DNA of 64,000 nucleotides from Hyperoplus lanceolatus (Eukaryota; Chordata; Actinopteri; Uranoscopiformes; Ammodytidae), in NCBI GenBank assembly GCA_026929865.2, contig CM049404.1:15643001-15707000 (forward strand). Direction: 5' to 3'. Under the pieces are notes generated by a model that was given only the letters and a program-made list of their open reading frames with translations, had not been told where the DNA came from and searched no databases. The position numbers were made by a program, and so were the translations under genes. Below are positions 1-14,908 of this stretch, one piece after another; positions within the stretch are counted from its first letter, which is position 1; every line of letters begins with the position of its first letter.

Positions 1-179
1 TAGATTTGTAGAAAAAGATTATGAGGAACACAGGAAGCTAATATAACAAATATGAGTTATTGAGCTGTGGAAAAGGGGTAGGATTAAATAAGTTTATACT
101 TCTTCCTACTCCTTTTCAGGCATATCAATTCAATATGTTGTTAACTTTTTGTTTATTTTTATTTATTTTGTGAAATCAT

Positions 180-183
<4 letters not shown>

Positions 184-218
<35 letters not shown>
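184..218. repeat. (TA)n microsatellite
   Basis: Pure TA repeat abutting the left TIR of the element at 219. A matching TA run (1343-1362) abuts the right TIR. Confidence 0.95.
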
Positions 219-221
<3 letters not shown>

Positions 222-619
222 GAAGGTGGGGTGATTTGTGCATTTTGGAAGTTGCAAAACCCCTTGTTTCTAGAAAACCGTGGAAGAAATTGGAAATGTG
301 ACCACATATTTAAGAAGAGCCATCCATTTGACTCATCCTGTAAAGAAGGGAGACACAAGGAATAAGATATAAGCACATTTAAGCTAAAAAAACTGTGTTT
401 TGCCTTTCAAAGTAAAATTTCCATGATCAAGGTTTTTTGATTATTGTGTCTGAACAATTATAGACACGTTTGAAAACATTTGACACATGTTTTAGTGCTT
501 TGGTATGCTACACTTTGAGTCTATATAGTTAGCACAATGTCAACCCTAAATTGCTGCATCATGCCTATTATCCAAAATTCTGGGGATGGGGTGATTTGTG
601 CGCAAGGGCCTGGGTGAGT

Positions 620-945
620 TATAAGTAAGTAAGTAAGTAAAATGTATTTATAAAAGCACATTTATGACAGTTTGCACTGTCCAAAGTGCTGTACATAGTG
701 CATTCAGTAGGTAAACAATGAAGGTAAAATAACAATAACCAAAATAAAAGACGTAAAGCCCATACATCCACATAAACACAGATAGTAGTGCAGAGGTAAG
801 TAAGTAGTGCAGAGGTTAATGGGGAGGAAACACCAGGGTGTACATATGGGTTTTGAGCCTTGATTTAAAGGCAGTAATGTAGGGGGAATCACATTTGTCA
901 GGTGGCAGTTGGTTCCACAAGCACGGAGCAACTAGTGCAAAGTAC
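620..945. repeat. Nested dispersed fish repeat
   Basis: Sequence of the type 'tttataaaagcacattta ... ccaaagtgctgtaca ... ggcagttggttccacaagc', a motif series I know from interspersed repeats in many fish genomes. It sits inside the TIR element at 219-1342. Family not assigned; borders approximate. Confidence 0.5.
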
Positions 946-1119
946 ATTTCTGAGAGTTGTGCCAGTGGCATGGCTGTATACGCTGGTCACCAAAAGAAAG
1001 TGATTGTCTACAGTAGCTCAGAAGAGAGTGACATCTCAATTCCACTTAACGACACCACTGATGAGAGTTCAGATGGCCAGAAAGATGATGATGGTGACTT
1101 TGTCATTGTGACACAATGA

Positions 1120-1156
1120 CGCACAAATCACCCCACTACGTGGGGTGATTTGTGCG
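1120..1156. repeat. Perfect 17-bp palindrome in TIR element A
   Basis: CGCACAAATCACCCCAC (1120-1136), loop TAC, then its exact reverse complement (1140-1156). It consists of the inner part of the element's terminal repeat in both orientations, directly after the stop codon of the acidic ORF. A likely transposase-binding subterminal site. Confidence 0.85.
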
Positions 1157-1342
1157 ACAAGACAACTTTTTTTCCGAAAGCTATATTTCTTAAACAGTTT
1201 ATTCCAGATCCAAAGTTTTTATTGCCAGGGATGCACAACATCCTGAAATATATGTACATATTTGAGTTGGAGACTTAACTGTCAAGGCCTCACTTTAAAA
1301 TCACTTTGAGTAAAAAGTTGCACAAATCACCCCACCTTCCCC

Positions 1343-3535
1343 TATATATATATATATATATATTGTATTTTCATGCTTTTAATTTTTTTGTTTTGATATG
1401 TCTGAAATAAATTGAATAAAAAAAATAAAAAAAAACGTTATCAGATGGTTGTGATAGGCAGAATGGTTATGAAATAAATAGATGGAAGAACACATGGATT
1501 TCTGTGCTGTGTTTTATGATCTCCTCTTCTCTTCTTCTCTCCTAATTTATGGCAGTGCCTTTGCTTTGCTCCCCCTGCCAAACACTTTTGAGCCACACAT
1601 TCTTGTCTAAATCAGCTGCTATTACTCCTTGAACATTTGTATGTTAACCCACTGTTGGTTGTTGCAGGGCCTTTTGAAAAGCCATCATCGAGTGAGGCAT
1701 GACTCAAGGTTGGGTTACTAGCTAGAGCTCATATGGTGTGTGTCTGGAATGTTAAACTGACTTGTACTCAGTAACACCCCGAGCCCAGCAAACATGAGCA
1801 CACTGTTTGGCCATGTTCTGTAAGACATTGTCATCTCACCCAGACAGTGAAGGAGCTCTGTCTCTTGGATGAGCACAGGGCTTTGGGGACTTGTGGAACC
1901 AGCAGCTTCCTAGACAAGCAAAAAAACGATCTGAAAATACAGACAGTAAACCTTGCAGGAGCAGAAACCCAAGAGGTAAGAGTATAGGTTGAAGGACAGC
2001 AGTGACTAAACCGTTCTGTGAAAGCTAGTTGCTACTAGTACACACGCTTATGCAACCTGGATCATCGTGTAAGCATTTGAGTTATTCATTTCTATTCCGA
2101 GCGTTTCACGGATGACTGATAGGACTATCATATTTTGGCAACGTCTTTTTAGAGGAATTATCTAATTTGGACTGTGTCATAAAGTAAGCGAGTAGGTTGA
2201 AACTGTAGTGGCACAATTGTGTGTGTGTTTATGAGGTAGTGAGAAAGCTTGAAGTGTGTATTTGTTCAGAACATCATGTAATGTATTGTGTCTTAAATAG
2301 CAGGGGCAAACCTATTAACAGCATTTGTGCTGCTCATATGCTGTATCTTTTATTCATGATTGCAGATTTTTATCAGTTCGCATGCATGCACAAAACACAC
2401 AGATGCATATACACATGCAAACTATTTATAAATTGTTCCATAAGTGAAGACACAAACTGCTCCGTCAAACACATTTGCCTTTGGAAAAGCATGCAGGCAC
2501 AACATTTGTTAGAATTGATAACAACATCCACCCTGGTAAGAGAGAATCAGCATGTAAATGCAGAGACTGTGATTGACGAGTGTTCGTCTGTGTGCTCACT
2601 CACAGCTATTTGTTTTCATTGTCTTTTAAAATCGCTTGGAAATTTTAATCTGCTCTTGTCTCATGCAGGATTAACACCTCCTTTTCTGACCTAGTTTATT
2701 TTTTCAAACAACATACTAATTCAGACAGGAATACTTTAGTCAAAATATAGTTTATTCGATTAGCAGAATACTTTGCAGTAATTATATTTGGCGGTATGGT
2801 TCTGATCCAAGATCTCCTCCCCCTCCATGCGCACGCGTGGAAAGCTTTTAGACAGAGAGAGCCCTCCCTCTGACCTCCATGAGCTTCATGGATTACCGAA
2901 AGGTGAGGAGATCTGCAGCAAGGACCCCCTAGGGTGTAGAACAGAACAAGCGTCAATGACAACAGAAATGACATTGATGACAATACATTTACAGGAGGTG
3001 GTGGGGTGGAGGTGGGTTGCAAAAGCTTGCAGAGGAAGCAGCACCAGTAGGTAGGCTAGAGCAGCTTAAATAGAGCGCCACTTAGAGTGTACGGCCAATG
3101 ACGTGCTAGGGGCGTAAACTGGCTGTCAGCTGATGCGCACAGATGACAGCCGCTTGACGTCCGTACCCTGCCTGAACTAACGCTACGCTCGATTTGTAAA
3201 TCAAGTAAACTTCTTTTATATATCCTTATTGCCTCAGGGCGTTTGATTTTTATATTTGGCTGTGCCTGTTGTCAACATTCAGTGGGAATTAATAATTCAG
3301 AAACACTTGCGTCAAAGGAGAAATAGCCATTTATAGCCACACATGGCTTTATGCCACTCTCAGCATTCGAGCAGCAGAAAGGAACAGAACAGAACTCAGC
3401 AGTTCTACGGTATAGGCCTTAGGCTTATAGCCTACATAATGCACATGGCAAGAATTGCCAGTAAATGTATGATTAATAAGAAACCCTAACATGGTTGGGG
3501 TGGAGGAGTTGCAGCTGTGTGTGGCAGGTAGAAGC
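1343..3535. other. No gene recognised
   Basis: TA run and A/T-rich tract to about 1436, then unique-looking AT-rich DNA. Open frames here (for example 2221-2694 +) show no recognisable domain. A GC-richer patch at about 3060-3185 carries two TGACGT (CRE-like) motifs and a small hairpin GGCTGTCA/TGACAGCC at 3121-3150. It could be a regulatory island, but nothing shows this directly. Confidence 0.4.
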
Positions 3536-3550
3536 AAACAAGAAAACCAG

Positions 3551-3731
3551 GGGGCGCCCTTAGCTCAGTTGGTAGGGCGTCCCCCCCATGGGCCTCGGCC
3601 AGCAGCGGACCCGGGTTAGATTCCAGCCCGCGGTCGATCTCTGCATGTCACTCCCCTCTCTGCCCCATTTCAATTCTGTCTCTACACTATCAATAAAGCA
3701 TAAAAATGCAAAAAAAAAAATGTATTTAACG
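3551..3731 (+). mobile_element. tRNA-derived SINE with target duplication
   Basis: Head with pol III A-box-like TTAGCTCAGTTGGTAGGGCG and B-box-like GGGTTAGATTCC, then a tRNA-unrelated body (CTGCATGTCACTCCCC) and an end CAATAAAGCATAAAAATGC with poly(A). Flanking direct repeats AAACAAGAAAACCAG (3536-3550) and AAACAGGAAAACCAG (3732-3746) match at 14 of 15 bases, a clear target duplication. The head cannot fold as a full tRNA, so this is not a tRNA gene. Confidence 0.88.
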
Positions 3732-3863
3732 AAACAGGAAAACCAGACTGAGCAGCAGCAAAGGCTGTGAGTGTGAGTGTTGGCTAACTACATTGTAAAC
3801 ACCACCACATTGACTCGATTGTAGTTAGATTGTAAAAAAAACATTAATTTCATTATTGATTAA

Positions 3864-3960
3864 AAGTGGAGTCAGTGATTCTGGAGAAATCTTTTGTCAA
3901 AACCACTTTTTGTCAAAATCAGTGAATAGTAATACCGCCTCACTAATCGTATTATGTGTG
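3864..3960 (+). mobile_element. One end of a TTAA-target element
   Basis: TTAA at 3860-3863 followed by AAGTGGAGTCAGTGATTCTG and then GTCAAAATCAG, matching the right end (reverse complement) of the element at 33759-34106. I could not find the opposite terminus; the (GT)n array at 4198 may lie inside or beyond it. Confidence 0.55.
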
Positions 3961-4195
3961 CGCCTGAAAAAATTGCTACTGTACTGCTAAAAACACATGC
4001 TACCTGTATTTTCATAACGATAAATCTATAGCATTGTTGTCTATTTTAGATCTATATGCATTGATGCAGTTGTTCATCTGCATCAGCTGGTCATGTGACA
4101 ATTTCATAAGAATTCGTACTTGCTCACCACTGGGTTCTCAACGCTCACGCAATGAGAGTGAGACACACGCATTTCAGGCAATTCACACGCTCCAC

Positions 4196-7562
<3,367 letters not shown>

Positions 7563-8137
7563 GAAAACAACAAAAATCACAAAAAAAAATTTATTTGATT
7601 TTTTTTCTCTTCTCATGGTTGCCTGTAGAGCCAGACCAACATATTGACTGATATTAGCATATTGCAGGTTGATTGATATCTCTGTATATTTCGGATAAGT
7701 TACAAAAATATTGTAAATGTATAATTGCCTAATATACTATGTTTTGGGGCCATTTACATAGTTGCACAGCAGAGAGGACTGAAAGTTAATTTTTTCACTG
7801 TAAACTGTTATTCTCTCACTCTACACTGTATCTGAATCACATTCTCAGTACATATCTACAAAATAAATGCAGGGATTTTGTTATCGAACCCTTATGTTCA
7901 TCCTCAAGGTGAAAAAAAATCAAGATTTCTCTGAGCTCACAGTGACATCTTCAAAATGCCTTTTCTGATCAAAGGTTTGTGGTTGTGTTGTGTAGCTCAC
8001 AATGGTTAAAACAAATCCTCACATTGGAGAAGCTGTAATTAGAGACAGGCATTTGACTTTACCAAGTAATTGATTATCAAAATAATTGCTGAAAATTATG
8101 TCAGTCCACCAGATGAATATTCGCCTAATTGTTTCAA

Positions 8138-8222
8138 CTTTTTTTATGCTTTATTGGTCAGTTTGGAGGGATAAAGATGAAATGGGGCAGAGAGGGGAAT
8201 GACATGCAGAGAACGACCAGAT
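8138..8222 (-). mobile_element. 5'-truncated copy of the tRNA-derived SINE
   Basis: In reverse complement it reads CTCTGCATGTCATTCCCCTC, CTGCCCCATTTCA and CCAATAAAGCATAAAAA, the same body and tail as the SINE at 3551. The tRNA head is absent. Confidence 0.75.
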
Positions 8223-11200
8223 TAAAACCTGTGGTCTGCTGCTTCTATCGGGGGCGCTCCATATTATTTTTTTATATATATGTTTGGATATTCATATTTG
8301 GATGCCAGGTTTGGTTAGGATTCTGGTGGTGTTGGCTCTGGATAATTTGGTTAGAGAATCAGCTCTAGTCAGTAGCTTTGACTTTGGCTAATGACTGGTC
8401 TGGCATGAGTCAGGCAGTCAGGATTATTGGGTAAACGTGTGTACCAAATTAAAGAGATTCAGTTTGAAATGTATGTGATAAACTGCACCAAATTCTAAGA
8501 AACCAACATTTGTCCATACAAGCCTGACACTATGATTAAAGCCCACATGCTGGGATGAAGCCTGACTTAGATGAACCTTACTAGCTCCCATGTTCTAGTT
8601 TACAACCCCAAAATCTGTGTGGCTGTTAAGCATATTAATGATGATGAGATATGATAAAAGGAGTTTAGAGAGGGCTGATGAATTTCTGTGGCTTTGAAGC
8701 GTTTTTTTTGTTGTTGTGTGTGATCGTGTGCAGATGAGAGCGTGGGAGGTGTTTTGTGTAGATGTGTGCGTGTCTGGAAGTGTTTGCTGATGAGCGTGAC
8801 ATTTGTGCGCACAGTGAGAGCTTTAACGACCAGCATCTGGAGCTTTTCTCTCTGAACCCTAAAACATCAAGCCAGGGGAGGTGACAACCGGGTTCAGCCC
8901 GATGGTTTGGTCACGCTTCCACCTCATAGTCGATGTGAAAGTCAGGACATGTGCAGTGTGTGGAGGACACACTGCACAGGATTTCAGCACACTGCACATA
9001 CACCGTGGATTCATCACCTTAGCAACCGGTCGATTGAAAGATGATGAACCTTGCAGAAGACTGCTAATTTATTTGCAGTTGTCAAACATGAACAATGGTA
9101 AGACAGAATGGTATGTGTGTGAACTTGAAAGACTATCATCAAGAGACAGAAAGGAGGCAAAATCAAGGCTAATCACAGGATATTGACAGAAAGAAAGAGG
9201 AGAGAGATGCTTACTCTCTTCTGTTAATACCTCTAACGAAAAACTGGCTTTCTAATTCTAACAATACAGTTAGAGAAAAACTGACGAAGTTATGTACTCC
9301 TACTCTCCTTAAATATGTATGTTACATGCAGAATGCAGCTGCTGTATATTTTTATTGTATACAATGATTCAATAGCAATATACACAAATGTACAGGTATG
9401 AGCAGAGACTTGTTTCAGATGCTTGACATACCAGTCCGACTGATATTCCCCACATCATTTCAGGTGTGAGCTGATGGTGTTGATGCAGTATCATTTGTTT
9501 TCCTGCAGGTCTCCTGTGAATGGAGCTGTAACCAAACAAACCTCTGACCTCATCTTCTCTACACTTTAAAGTGACTGAACGGACCCAGTCTCTATTCCTG
9601 ACAAAAAGCTATTTTTTGATAAGAGGGGATGGTCTGAGAGGTCCATCTGTCATTATTGTCCGCTGAAGGCGCTGACAAATCCCCCTCCACCCAATAATAG
9701 CAGTGACGTTCTAAAAGACATAGGTTCAGTTTAAGAAACATTGGCATCCGACAGCTGCGATTCGCCAGGATTTCGAGAGAATCTCTGCTGTTAAAACCAA
9801 TGTGAACTTGTTTATTAAAAATAAATACTGCAAGCCTGAACCAGTGTTACTAATTAATCAAGGAGACACAAACATTACTTCTGTGGACTGCTGCAGATCA
9901 ATAATAATGCTGGATGTGAATGATTTCATGGAAAGCAATTTCACTGTAGGCTAACAGCTCCCACTGCTGGTTAACATCCTGAAAGCATGCACAGCATCAG
10001 AGACGGCTGCCTTTTCATGTCAAGGACAGTCAAACTCCTAATTATTTTTTTCGACATCCTGGACACCAGCTACTGTTATTTTTGCTGTTACAGGCCCTAT
10101 GATGTATTACCCTCTGTGCGAAATGCATGTGGGAGATGGTGGTGTGCAAATGTACCATGTCCTGGTCACAGTGTTCATTCCTCTCTACCGGTCACTCAGC
10201 GAGAGAGTTCCTGTGGGCAGAGTGAGAGAGCATCACACTCAGCCCACACATTTGTCCTCTAAAAACAGTCATCTCAACAACAAAATAAGAAAGAAAAGTT
10301 TAGGAAAAGAAAAGAAAAGGTTACACAGTGAAGCTGTGACTTTTTGAACAAAGTATTTGTAAAATAATCTAAAAGGTTGCTATCAATTACCGGGTCTAAA
10401 TTTAGGATTGACAACTACAGGACTGATGATGGAAATCCTTGACACATTGAAAAAATCAATACAATAGGAATAAGAAGTTTGACAATACAGTAACTAAGGC
10501 GCTTGCTGTATAAATTGTAAAGTCAGGAATCAGGATTATTCTCAAATGTAGTTGATTTAATTTATAACAGTTATTTTTACAATAGCACACCTCCTGGCAG
10601 TAACAGTGCATCTGCTGTTTTTGTATGTGTTTCGGATAAAAAGTAATTCACTATTCATAAGGATAAGGCTGAATCTAAGTGTATTTTTCATTAGAAAGAT
10701 CCTCATCTGACACATCTATGAACTCAAGGTGGATTCTTTCTGGAGTGGACACTACAGTCCTGTCCATTTTCAGTTGAGTATCTTAGAATGGGAGTTCAGT
10801 GACAATCAGTGAGTTTAATGAACAAAACCACAACCAAGGCCAAAACTTTTCTACTTGTGAAAGCGTTTGGAAATGTTTGCAATTTAGTTTTATTTATTCT
10901 GTTTTTATCCCTGTCTTAAAAAGGTTTTTAGACCCTTGTGTTTGTGTTAAATTGTACTTATTTTGGCTTCCTGAAGAGGGCAGCAAAACACCTACAGATC
11001 GGAGTTAAGAGACTTTGCAGCTGATCAACATGGCTTTGCTGATCTCATCATGGATCTGTAAATCCTTTACTGCATGCAGAAGCATCACTTGTGTGGAGAT
11101 TGTAATAGTATTCCCTACTAGCTGTTGTCTTGTCTTTACCTTATTTTCAGTACTTTGATGGCTTAAGTTTAATTTACTTATTTATTTTTTGGAACATCTG

Positions 11201-12700
11201 TGCACGTTTAATTATTATCACTCTCATGCTTGTTTTTCTGCTTCTGTAAATTGGTTGTCATATAAGTTATTTGGTCAATGTAATTTACCACCAAAGAGCA
11301 CATGTTCCTTTTAAACACCGTAGACCAACAAATCCCCATCTCTCAATTTTAAAAATGGATTTTACTTTTCTAAAATTGTCAAATGACAGAAAGGTATTCT
11401 GAGAAGTCTCTCAAACGTGAGGAATTGGTGTATCTCCTTGTTATTAACATTATACTTACTGTAACAGAGTCTCTTTCAGGTTTGGATTGCCGGTTGGTGA
11501 AAAGGAGCTATTTGAAGATGTCACTTGGGGCTCTAGGACATTATGAGTACTTTTTTCTTTTTACTGTTTTCTATAGTTTCATATGTCAAATGGTTAATCA
11601 AAAAACCTACTGAAACAGTCAATAAATAGAAAACACTTTTTAGATGCAGTCGCATGTGAGATTTAATAACAGTCTAAAATAGTCTTAAGTCTAAATAAGT
11701 GGTGGGGAATAAAAAGTAAATTACATAGGGGCTTAATAATCATTTAATAATCTAATTTAATATTCAAGAAAAAGAGCTCTGGTATTTGAAAAAGACAGCA
11801 TAGGTATCGGCACAACTTTCATGCAAATACTGTAGCAGATTTTCAAAGTAGTTCATACAGTTTCATTATTATAACATTATTCTCATTGACAAAGCAAAAA
11901 AGAAGAAAGGAAAAAAAAATATTACGTCCAAATACAGCAACTTACTTGCTGAGCAAGAATGACCCTTTGTGACATAAATCCATTACAAGCCTGTGAGAGT
12001 AACACATCATAAGCCCCATATCTCTTTAATGCACCCATTAGGAAAGTGCTGAGCTCTTTACCAGCAGTTAGGAGTGTCCACCACTCAGCAACACCACTCC
12101 CTCTGCTCTACATTCATTCAGTATGTATTCAGCATTAATACAAGAGACCTGGACATGTTATAAGTTTTATTCAAGGTCAACTTATTTGGCTATCTTGGTC
12201 AAGAGACTCCTTTGCAAAGATTTGTTTTTCAAATAATTGTGGTTAAACAAGGCCTGTATTGCAGGACTGGCTAATATTCTAATTTGTATGTTCTCTTTTC
12301 GGATGACTTGTCTTTTGTCAACAATAGAAGAGCCCAACATATGGTTGGAAGATTTGCTGCTTTTCTTTGTCACATATGATTATATATGGTATCATAAATG
12401 AACTATTGTTTAGTTTAATTAAATACATAATTGCTTAATTGTAGTTATATAGTTAGTCGTAGCCCTACTCAAGAGTCTGAATATTGTTTGTTGGATAGAA
12501 AGATAAACTATAGTCCAGTAAATATAAACACTAATTCCCTCTGCGTGTACAAAATGGAGTTCATAAATACCTTTGTCATGCTTCTGTGACCACTAAATGG
12601 TCTATAAAATGCACTTATTTTCATAATCATCTACTTTCATATTTTCACAAAATGTCTTCAGAATGAGACAAAGCCAATGATTTTAGAATTGATTAAAAAA
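8223..12700. other. No gene recognised
   Basis: About 4.5 kb with only short open frames, none with a recognisable domain or splice pattern. Mostly AT-rich, with no long repeats by eye. Confidence 0.5.
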
Positions 12701-12709
12701 ATATATATA

Positions 12710-13900
12710 GGGGAGAACGGGGGAATCTGAGGCATCAATGTGAGCCACCCCCTGTATCTAGACAACGGAAAACATTTGTGGTCATTTGTGGATATACGTT
12801 TTCAAGCCCCTCTCATTTCCCCATGGCGCTGAAAGAGAGGACCTCATGGTGCTGTGGTAAGCATGTTTTTTCACCAAAATAGGTATTTTGCTGTCAACTT
12901 AATCAACTGTTTCTCCAAAGCAAATGTATTCACGTAGAAAAACTTCTATCATACGTGTTGATGAACTACCAACATATTAAAACCATGTGATGATATTAGC
13001 TAAAGATTAGCCTGAAATACTAAGAGAGGTAGTTTTTTCTCAAATTGTGGTGGTGGGGGAAAGTGAGGCACACGTTAAGGCACACCATGAGGCACACGTT
13101 AAGTTTAGTCTTAAACATATTTTAATGTAATATTACATAACATATGTTTTATTTTAATGTCATACACATTGCAGAAAAACCATCATGCCAAGGAAATACA
13201 CCAGGAAGACGACCTGGGGCAACCACACGGAAAGAGCACCTTCTCATATTTCCCTGTAACCTTCAGGGCTGGAATGTAGAGTAGGCGTAGTTGTAGAGTA
13301 TGACAGGCTGATGTTATAATCCAGTTGGGTCTTCTCCTGTGTTCTGAGTCCCAGGCTGTTCTCGCTTGTTCTGATTTTCCTATGCTTTGACCCCCAGACA
13401 CTAGCTGGCTCTAAGGGTCCTGTGTTCTGACCCCCAGACTGTGTTCTAATCAAACTGGTTTTATCTTTCATTTGAATCTTATTAAAACCTTTTGAATTAT
13501 AATATGTTGTGTTTGATTTTGTTCAGAGTTACTTTCAAGTGTTTAGAAAATTTGCTTTGCTTAATTGACCAAACCCCATCATTATTTTACTAGTCCGACA
13601 TTAGTTCTGGAATGTGTGGCTAGCTTTCAGGATTACAATATGTGTTGTTATGGTAGTTTCAGAGTGGAAAAAGTAAGTGGATCAGTTTACCCCACAGCTG
13701 GGGTAAAGTGAGCCACATGCCAACTTTTTTTAAAACAATCATATTTTCACTGCCCTTTGTATTGAAAAAATTCTGCTAATGCCCATTTCTAGGAAACATC
13801 CTGAATAAATGGGAAATGTGTAAATTTGAGTGATACATCATTTTAGCTCGCTTAGAGGGGAGCAAATGTAAAAAGTGGCTCAGATTACCCCGTTCTCCCC
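12710..13900 (+). mobile_element. TIR DNA transposon remnant, pogo-like (family B)
   Basis: Imperfect TIRs of about 24 bp: left GGGGAGAACGGGGGAATCTG (12710), right in reverse complement GGGGAGAACGGGGTAATCTG (ending 13900), both flanked by TATA. Inside are copies of the TIR core (GTGAGCCAC, GTGAGGCACACGTTAAG twice at about 13055-13101) and a palindrome at 13686-13707. At 13185, after a splice-acceptor-like ttgcag, ATG opens MPRKYTRKTTWGN, which resembles the N-terminus of fish pogo/Jerky-like transposases. A stop follows after 24 codons, so this is a non-autonomous relic. Confidence 0.72.
13185..13259 (+). pseudogene. Transposase N-terminal remnant (pogo/Jerky-like)
   Basis: 24 codons beginning MPRKYTRKTTWGN inside the TIR element at 12710-13900, closed by TAA at 13257-13259. 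The start motif MPR.Y.RKT is one I associate with pogo-type transposases of fish, where the CENP-B/psq helix-turn-helix follows; here the helix-turn-helix is lost. Assignment is from memory of the motif. Confidence 0.5.
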
Positions 13901-14012
13901 TATATACTTAATGTCATAGTTGTAACTTGTGTGATGTCATACATGGGAAAATGTAGGGTTAGACAGTGAGACCATAACACACTCTTTTCTCAGGCTGGGA
14001 TGAACCAATTTC

Positions 14013-14360
14013 TAAATGGTAAATGGACTCTACTTATATAGCGCTTTTCCCTGGTTTTTCACAGACTCAAAGCGCTTTACATTGTTTTGTACACATTCAC
14101 CCAATCACACTCACATTCATACACCGATAGCAGCAGCTACCACGCAGGGTGCAAGCTAACTATCGGGAGCAATTCAGGGTTCAATGTCTTGCCCAAGTAC
14201 GACATGTGGCGGGTAGGTGGAGGATTGAACCCCTGACCCTGCACTCCAGAGGCGACCTCCCTGCCCACTTTGCCACTGCCGAAGATGCACATTTATACTA
14301 CATAGTATCTCAGAGTTCAATACACCTTCATATTTCCACCGCTGAAGTAGGTCTTTAAGG
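14013..14360 (+). repeat. Common dispersed fish repeat upstream of rh1
   Basis: Carries the familiar series 'atatagcgcttttc ... ctcaaagcgctttaca ... cacattcatacac ... ggttcaatgtcttgccca ... ggattgaacccctgac ... gccactgccg', found in many teleost genomes as an interspersed repeat, probably retrotransposon-derived. It ends about 350 bp before the opsin promoter motifs. Confidence 0.8.
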
Positions 14361-14710
14361 GTCAGAGGGTCACCAGTTCATCACCCAACTCAACGAGATT
14401 AACACTAATGCCTAAATTCACATCCATACAGCAACTAGAATCCTCTCCACTTCCTCAAGTCATTTGCGTAAGGAATTGGGAGCACACAGTGCACCTAATC
14501 ACTTAAATATGGGTAAAAATCCAAACTGTCTAGACAAACAGTTGCTCTCAACAACATATTTCCAAATTAGTATATGCAAACGTTGAATCATTTTGCATCA
14601 TGTTGTACTCATGCTCTTAAATAAGAAGTTAGCATTATCTCCTCGATTTGCATAAGCAGGTGTAACCTTCATATCTTGATGAGTGGTCAGTTATGTTTGC
14701 ATTGGTGGCT

Positions 14711-14790
14711 GGATTAGATATTAACTGTGGCCTAAATCACTGAGTGCTGACGGATTTGGAAAGTGATAATCCAAGGTGTGCCTTTTAAAA
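14711..14790 (+). promoter_or_regulatory. Probable rod opsin promoter
   Basis: Within 200 bp of the rh1 start codon are GGATTA at 14711-14716 and its reverse complement TAATCC at 14767-14772 (CRX/OTX-type homeodomain sites), TGCTGAC at 14745-14751 (half of an NRL/MAF response element) and a TATA-like TTTTAAAA at 14783-14790. This order and spacing resemble the proximal promoters known for vertebrate rhodopsin. The transcription start is inferred at about 14810-14820, leaving a 5' UTR of roughly 90-100 nt. Function is inferred from motif content only. Confidence 0.6.
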
Positions 14791-14908
14791 GCCAGACTGT
14801 AGCCGCATGGGTCTATCTGTAGCAGGTCCTTCTCCATCGCCATCCATCGACATCCAACAGTCAGAAGAAACACCATCGAAGGGCTGATCGCAACCAAAAA
14901 CCGCAACC

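Larger units (their letters stand above)
219..1342. mobile_element. TIR DNA transposon remnant, pogo-like (family A)
   Basis: Perfect 24-bp terminal inverted repeats starting GGGGAAGGTGGGGTGATT at 219 and, in reverse complement, ending at 1342. It is flanked by TA repeats, so a TA target duplication is likely but cannot be separated from the (TA)n. The core GGGGTGATTTGTGC recurs inside at 588-601 and in a palindrome at 1120-1156. The ORF end at about 970-1116 reads VIVYSSSEESDIS and then DDDGDFVIVTQ before a TGA, like the acidic C-terminus of pogo/Jerky-type transposases (inference). A nested dispersed repeat occupies about 620-945. Confidence 0.7.

Noticed and set aside
2221-2694. 157-codon open frame on the + strand
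   Set aside because: No domain, no splice or homology signal, AT-rich chance ORF.
2696-3054. Overlapping + and - open frames in a GC-richer patch
   Set aside because: Neither shows a domain or clear splice sites; coding cannot be supported.
3551-3630. tRNA gene (A- and B-box-like sequence)
   Set aside because: The acceptor and anticodon stems do not form. It is followed by a SINE body and poly(A), with 15-bp flanking duplications, so it is a tRNA-derived SINE.
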